6,497 bases of DNA from NCBI GenBank assembly GCA_007132635.1, contig SLOG01000327.1, positions 1 to 6,497 on the forward strand. The letters run 5' to 3'. Source of the DNA: Limnochordia bacterium. GTDB taxonomy: Bacteria; Bacillota; Limnochordia; Darwinibacteriales; SLO01. The first letter of the stretch is position 1. The number at the start of each line of letters is the position of its first letter. Both the position numbers and the translations under genes were made by a program. Positions 1-4,319 of the stretch are shown here, piece by piece. The notes below the pieces were generated by a model. The model searched no databases. It was not told the DNA's origin and saw only the letters and a list, made by a program, of their open reading frames with translations.

Positions 1-79
1 CGCCACTCTGCGGCGAGAGCTTGTTATGGAAAAGCATCTTCTGCGAACTCCAGGGGTCTACTGGAAACCAACGACTTAG
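1..79 (+). CDS. C-terminal fragment of a probable DUF2087 protein (5' end outside the window)
   Basis: The reading frame starting at base 2 stays open from the window edge to a TAG at 77-79. It gives about 25 residues containing TLRRELV and, further on, LLRTPGVYW. This looks like the end of DUF2087 proteins, which typically finish with a '.LRRELVD.G.L.R...YWR' pattern and are often attached to a helix-turn-helix domain. That assignment comes from memory of the family pattern, not from a search. The frame ends 22 bp before the hairpin at 101-130, which would be a sensible place for the gene's transcript to end. Frame 1 is also open here but runs through the promoter, so it is less likely. With so little protein visible, the function is a guess; DUF2087 has no established biochemical activity that I can rely on. 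Confidence 0.5.
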   Translation, partial: ATLRRELVMEKHLLRTPGVYWKPTT

Positions 80-100
80 CCTGCGAAAAATCATCAGCTG

Positions 101-130
101 AAGCCCTTGACATTTATGAGTCGAGGGCTT
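101..130 (+). repeat. 11-bp inverted repeat overlapping the -35 box; possible operator or terminator
   Basis: The left arm AAGCCCTTGAC (101-111) pairs with the right arm GTCGAGGGCTT (120-130) across an 8-base loop, with a single T-G wobble. The TTGACA box begins inside the left arm and the TATAAT box begins on the last base of the right arm, so the dyad spans the whole -35 to -10 interval. It could terminate the upstream partial gene, but the bases after it are not a T-run. It could equally be the binding site of a dimeric repressor. The sequence shows the dyad; its role is inference. Confidence 0.7.
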
Positions 131-135
131 ATAAT
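107..135 (+). promoter_or_regulatory. Exact-consensus sigma-70/sigma-A promoter
   Basis: TTGACA (107-112) and TATAAT (130-135) are separated by exactly 17 bp, the ideal spacing. Transcription would begin near 141-143 and run into the 35-codon ORF. Both hexamers match perfectly, so intrinsic strength should be very high, which usually implies either a need for abundant product or tight repression. Two inverted repeats overlap or follow it (101-130 and 145-160). Confidence 0.9.
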
Positions 136-144
136 TAACCCATG

Positions 145-160
145 GAAACGAAAACGTTTC
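145..160 (+). promoter_or_regulatory. LacI-family-like operator at the predicted transcription start
   Basis: GAAACG (145-150) and CGTTTC (155-160) form a perfect inverted repeat around AAAA. Inside it, AAACGTTT (152-159) is itself a palindrome with a central CG, the hallmark of LacI/PurR/CcpA-type operators. It lies at about +3 to +19 relative to the predicted start, where a repressor would block initiation or clearance. In RNA it could also form a small 5' hairpin. No regulator gene is visible in the window to pair with it. Confidence 0.45.
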
Positions 161-186
161 TCATTCTCGATGTACTTACGGTTTTT

Positions 187-193
187 AAGGAGG
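187..193 (+). promoter_or_regulatory. Strong ribosome binding site AAGGAGG deciding the 35-aa ORF start
   Basis: AAGGAGG at 187-193 is fully complementary to the 16S rRNA anti-SD core and lies 8 nt before the ATG at 202. This favours 202 over the in-frame ATG at 142, which has no ribosome binding site. Confidence 0.85.
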
Positions 194-201
194 CCGATAT
201 A

Positions 202-309
202 ATGTTTGATCTTAATAATGGAGCACTTGGACAAGAACGATATCGTGACTTACTCAATGAAGGACGTAACAACAGAATCAGCCGGCGGTTCTCACGCCGA
301 TCCAGATAA
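202..309 (+). CDS. Small basic protein of 35 residues, unknown function
   Basis: ATG at 202 to TAA at 307-309 gives 35 codons starting MFDLNNGALGQ, followed by ERYRDLLNEGRNNRISRR and a short Arg/Ser-rich end. The first third is neutral; the last third carries a dense run of arginines and is strongly basic, so nucleic acid or membrane-surface binding is possible. The middle could form an amphipathic helix. There is no transmembrane segment and no cysteine. I do not recognise a named family. The 'ER.RDL..E....R..R' pattern resembles short uncharacterised ORFs common in Gram-positive and Chloroflexota genomes, which is an impression only. Support for reality is contextual: consensus promoter, perfect Shine-Dalgarno with 8-nt spacing, and a dedicated terminator about 47 bp after the stop. 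An in-frame ATG at 142 would give a 55-aa form (starting METKTFLILDVL) from a leaderless transcript. It could also be a regulatory leader peptide, but termination at 356-392 leaves nothing downstream on the same strand to regulate. Confidence 0.65.
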   Translation: MFDLNNGALGQERYRDLLNEGRNNRISRRFSRRSR

Positions 310-355
310 CTCACCCCTCGATGGCATGTTGACCACAATACCGTCGACTGTCAAT

Positions 356-392
356 AAAACAGCCATCCCTGTCGAACAGGGATGGCTGTTTT
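356..392. terminator. Bidirectional intrinsic terminator between the small ORF and msrB
   Basis: Bases 356-371 pair perfectly with 377-392 (16 bp, GC-rich core CAGCCATCCCTG, 5-base loop TCGAA). The plus-strand transcript ends in a short T stretch (GTTTTGT), and the reverse strand likewise leaves through TTTTATTG. It sits between the convergent 35-aa ORF (stop at 309) and msrB (stop at 395), so it probably serves both. Confidence 0.92.
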
Positions 393-394
393 GT

Positions 395-949
395 CTAATC
401 CGATGTTGTTGACGGGAATAGAGGCGCCAGAAAACCGTAGCCCTGCTCTTCCAAGGCTTCCAAGGAAACGAATCGTAGTGCTGCGCTGTTTATGCAGTAC
501 CGCATACCCCCTAGATCTTGGGGTCCGTCCTCAAACACATGACCCAAGTGGCTATCTCCCACCCGGCTTCGTACCTCGCGCCTAACCATTCCGTGACTTC
601 TATCGACCCGATAGACCACAACTTCTGGGTCAATCGGCTTAACAAAGCTGGGCCAACCAGAAGGAGAAGCAAACTTGTCTAGGGAACTAAACAGCGGCTC
701 ACCAGTAACAATATCCACGTAGATTCCCACCTCATTGTGCTGCCAATACTCGTTATAGAATGGCGGCTCTGTGGCGTCCTCCTGCGTGACCCGATACTGA
801 AGATCCGAGAGTAGAGAGCGCAGTTCGTCATCGTCTGGCCGTTCGTAAGCGTAGGGGTCGATGGACACCTTGTCTGCCGACGCGCCCCCGACAGCAGCCA
901 AGAGCAGCATAACTAAGAAAACGACTAGTAACGGACTCTGTCTATGCAT
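395..949 (-). CDS. msrB: Exported peptide-methionine (R)-S-oxide reductase
   Basis: This is a 184-residue MsrB that reduces the R form of methionine sulfoxide in proteins, normally using thioredoxin-type electron donors. Residues 5-25 form a hydrophobic signal sequence (LLVVFLVMLLLAAVGG) ending in ASA|DK, a good signal peptidase I site. There is no lipobox cysteine, so the enzyme should act outside the membrane. The MsrB domain follows from about residue 43: YRVTQEDATEPPFYNEYW (52-69), GIYVD (75-79), LFSSLDKF (86-93), GWPSF (98-102), DSHLGHVF (132-139) and the catalytic RYCINSAALRF (150-160), with Cys152 as the nucleophile. His134 and His137 match the conserved active-site histidines. Both zinc-binding CxxC pairs of many MsrBs are absent, as is a resolving cysteine before GWPSF; Cys152 is the only cysteine in the protein. 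A GGGAGGG site at 958-964 lies 8 nt before the ATG. The gene is monocistronic, convergent with the small ORF and divergent from the methyltransferase. Confidence 0.95.
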   Translation of the reverse strand: MHRQSPLLVVFLVMLLLAAVGGASADKVSIDPYAYERPDDDELRSLLSDLQYRVTQEDATEPPFYNEYWQHNEVGIYVDIVTGEPLFSSLDKFASPSGWPSFVKPIDPEVVVYRVDRSHGMVRREVRSRVGDSHLGHVFEDGPQDLGGMRYCINSAALRFVSLEALEEQGYGFLAPLFPSTTSD

Positions 950-989
950 TAGATGATCCCTCCCAAAGAAACACTTATGGTTACGATAC

Positions 990-1003
990 GGTATAAGTAT
1001 ACC
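990..1003. repeat. Palindrome GGTATA-AG-TATACC in the divergent intergenic region
   Basis: GGTATA (990-995) and TATACC (998-1003) are perfect inverted copies separated by AG. The palindrome covers the predicted -10 of msrB and lies about 65 bp upstream of the methyltransferase start. It is placed well for a regulator of one or both divergent genes, though AT-rich -10 sequences can be palindromic by chance. Confidence 0.5.
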
Positions 1004-1024
1004 AGGAAAACCCGTACGGTAAAA
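996..1024 (-). promoter_or_regulatory. Putative promoter of msrB
   Basis: Read on the minus strand, TGGTATACT supplies an extended -10 (TATACT, plus-strand 996-1001). TTTTAC (plus-strand 1019-1024) lies 17 bp upstream as a weak -35. Transcription would start near 989 and give a leader of about 40 nt before the msrB start. The extended TGn motif makes up for the poor -35. The -10 overlaps the palindrome at 990-1003. Confidence 0.5.
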
Positions 1025-1068
1025 GAGATTAATTACTATTCTCTTAAACGAAATCGGAGGCGATACTT

Positions 1069-1650
1069 GTGGATTTCTTCGCCCGAGTCAGTCCTCATTA
1101 TGACAGTTTCATGCAGCTAATGGGGAACGAAAAGAACATAAGGCGCACGTTAGCGTCTGTGAAAAACCTCCGTCCAGGTCAGCGATTGCTGGACGTGGGC
1201 GGCGGTACCGGCACCCTTGCCCTCGCCGCTCAGCGTCAGGGACTCGATGTTTGGGTCGCGGACACGTCTGAAGAGATGCTAATGCACGCGCACAGGAAAG
1301 GCATACCCCGTGAGCGTCTCGTACTCGCCGACGCCGCCGCCTTGCCCTTCCCCCACGTTTTTTTCGACATCGTTACCTGTACCGATGCCCTCCATCACTT
1401 CAGCGAACCCACCTCCGGGCTTACCGGGATGACACAGGTCCTGCGGTCCCAAGGCGAACTCGTAATCCTGGATTTTGACAGACATCACCTAATAACGAGA
1501 GCCTTGGCTGCTGCAGAGCGTCTCTTCGGCGAGCCTAGTACGTTTTTTACCCCGGATGAACTCCAGGATGCCCTAACCTCTATGGGTGTAGCAGGAAGCA
1601 TACGCCTAATCAGCCGCTGGCAGTATCTATACCATGGTGAAAGGATATGA
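1069..1650 (+). CDS. Class I SAM-dependent methyltransferase, Methyltransf_11/UbiE-like
   Basis: This 193-residue single-domain enzyme should transfer a methyl group from S-adenosylmethionine in the cytoplasm; the acceptor cannot be read from the sequence. Motif I is LLDVGGGTGTL (residues 40-50), the SAM-binding glycine loop. An acidic residue at the end of strand 2 (Asp65 in VADTSEEML) would hold the ribose hydroxyls. AD-A-x-x-LPF (87-94) is the motif around the adenine pocket, and FDIVTCTDALHHF (99-111) is the post-strand-4 motif typical of UbiE/MenG relatives. The N-terminal 'FARVSPHYDSF' also recalls the UbiE start. At 193 residues it is shorter than MenG/UbiE (about 230-250), so quinone methylation is doubtful. 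GTG at 1069 was chosen because GGAGG (1056-1060) lies 8 nt upstream. The gene is divergent from msrB. It is followed by a 203-bp gap with no clear terminator, so it may be transcribed on into the flavodoxin gene. Confidence 0.88.
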   Translation: MDFFARVSPHYDSFMQLMGNEKNIRRTLASVKNLRPGQRLLDVGGGTGTLALAAQRQGLDVWVADTSEEMLMHAHRKGIPRERLVLADAAALPFPHVFFDIVTCTDALHHFSEPTSGLTGMTQVLRSQGELVILDFDRHHLITRALAAAERLFGEPSTFFTPDELQDALTSMGVAGSIRLISRWQYLYHGERI

Positions 1651-1839
1651 TAGGATAGAGATGGACAAGCACTAGCGAAGATACCCTTTGACTAGGAATG
1701 CGTTGATCTTTTCCATTTTACTACGGACGAGGACATCACGCCACCCCGTTTAACTGGCCTTTTAGGTAAACAGAGTAAACTGGCACTCGTCAAAATCGAG
1801 AAAATCAACTGTCTTCCAGAGTGCTTCGCGCATCTAATC
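1651..1839 (+). other. Intergenic spacer with short repeats and no convincing gene
   Basis: No plus-strand ORF has a ribosome binding site here. A reverse-strand open frame (1692-1877) overlaps the flavodoxin Shine-Dalgarno and has no coding look. Direct repeats are present: TTAACTGGC (1750-1758) and TAAACTGGC (1776-1784) differ at one base, and GTAAAC occurs at 1766-1771 and 1775-1780. CTCG-CGAG (1786-1800) can form a small hairpin. I found no consensus promoter and no T-tailed terminator. Confidence 0.45.
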
Positions 1840-1841
1840 GG

Positions 1842-1846
1842 GGAGG
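1842..1846 (+). promoter_or_regulatory. Ribosome binding site deciding the flavodoxin start
   Basis: GGAGG within GGGGAGGG (1840-1847) lies 7 nt before GTG 1854. An in-frame GTG at 1821 lies upstream of this site and would place it inside the coding sequence, so 1854 is preferred. It also makes the protein begin MKVGIII, the expected first beta-strand of a flavodoxin. Confidence 0.85.
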
Positions 1847-1853
1847 GAAAACA

Positions 1854-2321
1854 GTGAAAGTCGGTATTATCATTCACTCACACACAGGAAACACTCGTAT
1901 GGCTGCAGAACGCATTGAAGCAAAACTTCTTGAAAACGACCACTCCGTCGATCTCATACAACTGCAGCCGAGTCCAGGCTGGAAACCAGGGAACAAACCC
2001 ATCGAACTCCAGGCGATTCCTGATCCGCAGGAATACGACTTCTTGATTTTTGGCGCCCCTGTTGAAGCTTTCTCCCTTTCCTCGGTCATGGATACATATC
2101 TGCGTGCGGCTCCAACCCTGCAGGGAAAACGCTGCACCTGTTTTGTAACCCAGTTTTTCCCCTTCGCATGGATGGGCGGTCACCGCGCAGCCGGACAGTT
2201 GGGAAAACTCTGTACAGAGAAAGGGGCGACGGTGGAAGCCAAGGGTGTCATCAACTGGTCTAGTCCAGGCAGAGAACACCGCATGACCGCCACCGCTGAC
2301 CGCTTCAAAGGACTTATTTGA
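1854..2321 (+). CDS. Flavodoxin-family FMN-binding protein
   Basis: This is a 155-residue short-chain flavodoxin-fold protein, predicted to bind FMN non-covalently and act as a cytoplasmic electron carrier or a small flavin reductase partner. Strand 1 (KVGIII, 2-7) leads into the phosphate-binding loop SHTGNT (9-14), matching the flavodoxin [S/T]xTGNT signature. FLIFGAPVEAFSLSSVM (63-79) corresponds to the second isoalloxazine-contacting loop. The region around FVTQFFPFAWMGGH (97-110) supplies the third loop, with aromatic residues that may stack on the flavin. There is no signal peptide, membrane segment or iron-sulfur cysteine motif. The length matches simple flavodoxins (about 140-170 residues). 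It ends 31 bp before the EF-G-like gene on the same strand with no terminator between, so the two are probably co-transcribed. Its redox partners are not identifiable here. Confidence 0.85.
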   Translation: MKVGIIIHSHTGNTRMAAERIEAKLLENDHSVDLIQLQPSPGWKPGNKPIELQAIPDPQEYDFLIFGAPVEAFSLSSVMDTYLRAAPTLQGKRCTCFVTQFFPFAWMGGHRAAGQLGKLCTEKGATVEAKGVINWSSPGREHRMTATADRFKGLI

Positions 2322-2326
2322 GGAGA

Positions 2327-2350
2327 ATGACAGGAGTTGATCCCACCTGA
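2327..2350 (+). other. Seven-codon mini-ORF immediately before the ribosomal protection gene
   Basis: ATG 2327 to TGA 2348-2350 would encode MTGVDPT and end 2 nt before the ATG of the EF-G-like gene. An AGGAG (2321-2325) precedes it by only 1 nt, which is too close for an efficient start. If translated, it could couple or attenuate synthesis of the downstream protein, as short leaders do for some ribosome-targeting resistance genes. The arrangement is visible; translation is conjecture. Confidence 0.25.
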
Positions 2351-2352
2351 CG

Positions 2353-4311
2353 ATGAAGCCTCCCAACGTCCGCAGTGTAGGTCTCTTGGCACACGTGGAC
2401 GCTGGTAAGACGACAGTCACCGAGCAGATCCTATTCCGGACAAAGACGATCCGACGCTTGGGCCGAGTCGATGACGGGACCGCCCAGACCGACTTCCTGC
2501 CCATCGAACGGCAGCGAGGCATTTCGGTTCAGGCGGCGCCCATCGCTGTGGAATGGAAAGACACGACCATCCATCTGATCGACACGCCCGGACACATGGA
2601 TTTTGCGGCGGAGGTCGAGCGGAGCCTGCAAGTCTTGGATGGTGCTGTATTGGTAGTATCGGCCGTCGAGGGAATTCAGGCTCACACCGACACTCTGTGG
2701 CATGCCGTCGACACGCTAGACCTACCGCGCCTGATATTCATCAACAAAATCGACCGCGCCGGGGCTGACGTCGACGCCTGTCTCAGGGAAATCAAGGAGC
2801 GTTGGCACACCACTGTACTTCCCACGCATGCCGTGGGTGGACTGGAGACAGGCAGCCTGACTTTAACACCACGATGGCAGCCGCACCAGCTTGACGCACT
2901 TATGGAATTCCTGGCTGACTTTGATGATGATGTACTGGAGGCCTTTCTAAACGAAACTAAGCTTCCTTACCATCAACTGGAAACAATCTTGAGGAACCAA
3001 GTGGAGCGGCACCTCGTGGTACCGGTTCTGGCGGGATGCGCTTTGCAGGGCGTCGGCATCCCTGAGCTTCTGGACGCCATCTGCCGATTCGTCACGCCGG
3101 CAGCACACAACTCCGACGACAAACTCAGCGCCCTCATCTATCAAGTTAGACATGATCCTCGGCGCGGACGGTTAAGCCATGCACGGGTCTTTTCCGGAAC
3201 CATCGCCTCTCGCGATGTTCTCCATAACGTCACCCAAGACGCATCGGCCTCCGTCACGCAGATCGAACGGCTGCAGTCTGGTGGTTGGAAAGAGTCGGCC
3301 TCCGCAGCAGCTGGCGACATGGTCATCCTCCAAGGACTGCGGGATGCTCACGTCGGCGACGTTTTGGGCAGTACGGCCCATGTGCCCCGGCCCTACTCGC
3401 TGGCGATCCCTCTGCTCAGTGTACAGGTACATCCAGCGGCCAACGAGGACTTCTTATTATTGGCGCGCGCCCTTCAAGAGCTCGATGCAGAGGATCCGCG
3501 GCTTACGTTTACATGGCACAAAGATTCCCAAGAGCTGGTGCTGAGCATCATGGGACCCATGCAGCTGGAAATCCTTCGTTCTGTCCTTGAGTCCCGCTTC
3601 CAACTGCAGGTGGATTTCGGCACCCCTTCTATCATTTACAGAGAAACACCCGTGCAGGAGGGAATCGGGCGCGTCCGCTACACGATGCCGAAACCTTGTT
3701 GGGCCTGTTTGGACTTCGCCATCAAACCACTCAGCCAAGGCAGCGGCTTCGTATATGAATCCCAAGTGAACTTTGATACCCTTCCCCGGCGCTACCAACG
3801 CCAGACAGAGGCTGCCGTCCCAAAAGCTCTCGAACAGGGGCTGCTTGGATGGGAAGTGACAGACCTCAAGGTAACCCTTATTGATGCGGAATACCACATC
3901 GAGCATACGCACTCACCGGACTTTACTGTGGCACCGCCCATGGCCATCATGGATGGGTTGAGCCGGGCAGGAACTCGGCTGCTGGAGCCGCGCCAGTTCT
4001 TTCACATCAAAGCGCCGACCGATGTCAGCGGACGCGTGCTCCATGATCTCGCGCAGCGCCGTGCCGAGTTCGAAAATCCAACAGTCAAAGGCGATACCGT
4101 GCACATCGAGGGCGCCATACCCGCGGAAGAGGCCTTGGAATACCCGATGGAACTGGCTGCCAAGTATGGCGGGCAGGCGTCCATGAACACACGGTTTGCC
4201 GGCTATTTCCCAGCCCCCACCTCACTCCAGGTGTCCCGAAAACGGCGCGGCGTCAACCCGCTGGACCGAGCCAAGTATATCTTGGCGGCACGCAGCGCGC
4301 TAGAAACCTGA
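2353..4311 (+). CDS. EF-G-like ribosomal protection protein, Tet(M)/Tet(O) superfamily
   Basis: This is a 652-residue translational GTPase (Tet(M) is 639) that should bind the ribosomal factor site and may dislodge a drug from it. GTPase motifs: AHVDAGKT (13-20, P-loop), RGIS (55-58, switch I, Ser replacing the usual Thr), DTPGH (77-81, switch II) and NKID (131-134). The beta-barrel domain II follows at about 255-340. Domain III (PAANEDFLLLARALQELDAEDP, then GPMQLEI) has the usual EF-G/Tet pattern, and domains IV and V follow, with LLEPRQFFHIKAP near the start of V and a basic tail, RKRRGVNPLDRAKYIL. The domain IV tip reads Y514-H515 followed by THSPDF (519-524), unlike YYSPVSTPADF of Tet(M); it is partly closer to the SYHDVDSS loop of EF-G. 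It is therefore a Tet-like relative whose drug specificity is unproven. ATG 2353 is the first in-frame ATG after a stop at 2338 and gives the expected Tet-type N-terminus. Its Shine-Dalgarno is poor: AGGAG (2332-2336) is 16 nt away. Convergent with the MFS gene. Confidence 0.85.
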   Translation: MKPPNVRSVGLLAHVDAGKTTVTEQILFRTKTIRRLGRVDDGTAQTDFLPIERQRGISVQAAPIAVEWKDTTIHLIDTPGHMDFAAEVERSLQVLDGAVLVVSAVEGIQAHTDTLWHAVDTLDLPRLIFINKIDRAGADVDACLREIKERWHTTVLPTHAVGGLETGSLTLTPRWQPHQLDALMEFLADFDDDVLEAFLNETKLPYHQLETILRNQVERHLVVPVLAGCALQGVGIPELLDAICRFVTPAAHNSDDKLSALIYQVRHDPRRGRLSHARVFSGTIASRDVLHNVTQDASASVTQIERLQSGGWKESASAAAGDMVILQGLRDAHVGDVLGSTAHVPRPYSLAIPLLSVQVHPAANEDFLLLARALQELDAEDPRLTFTWHKDSQELVLSIMGPMQLEILRSVLESRFQLQVDFGTPSIIYRETPVQEGIGRVRYTMPKPCWACLDFAIKPLSQGSGFVYESQVNFDTLPRRYQRQTEAAVPKALEQGLLGWEVTDLKVTLIDAEYHIEHTHSPDFTVAPPMAIMDGLSRAGTRLLEPRQFFHIKAPTDVSGRVLHDLAQRRAEFENPTVKGDTVHIEGAIPAEEALEYPMELAAKYGGQASMNTRFAGYFPAPTSLQVSRKRRGVNPLDRAKYILAARSALET

Positions 4312-4319
4312 TGATTCCT

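Noticed and set aside
1..138. Frame 1 open reading through the left edge
   Set aside because: It runs through the -35 and -10 boxes and gives no recognisable protein; frame 2 ending at 79 matches a known C-terminal pattern better.
135..338. Minus-strand open frame opposite the small ORF
   Set aside because: It covers the promoter, operator and 35-aa ORF in antisense, with no recognisable protein features and no clear ribosome binding site.
1821..1853. Upstream GTG start for the flavodoxin
   Set aside because: It would put the strong GGAGG at 1842-1846 inside the gene and add 11 residues before the canonical first beta-strand.
1692..1877. Minus-strand 61-codon frame in the spacer
   Set aside because: It starts inside the flavodoxin coding sequence, lacks a good Shine-Dalgarno and has no family resemblance.
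1878..2522. Minus-strand open frame of 214 codons
   Set aside because: It overlaps the flavodoxin gene and the start of the EF-G-like gene on the other strand, has no ribosome binding site and resembles no family. It is a shadow of real coding sequence.
3457..3912. Minus-strand 151-codon frame inside the EF-G-like gene
   Set aside because: It is antisense to conserved domain III and IV coding sequence and has no initiation signal or recognisable motif.
2353..4311. Identification as housekeeping EF-G (fusA)
   Set aside because: The closest recalled pattern is Tet(M)-type (RQRGIS.Q, HMDFAAEVERSL.VLDGA, LLEP in domain V, and length near 640). There is no rpsL-rpsG-tuf neighbourhood.
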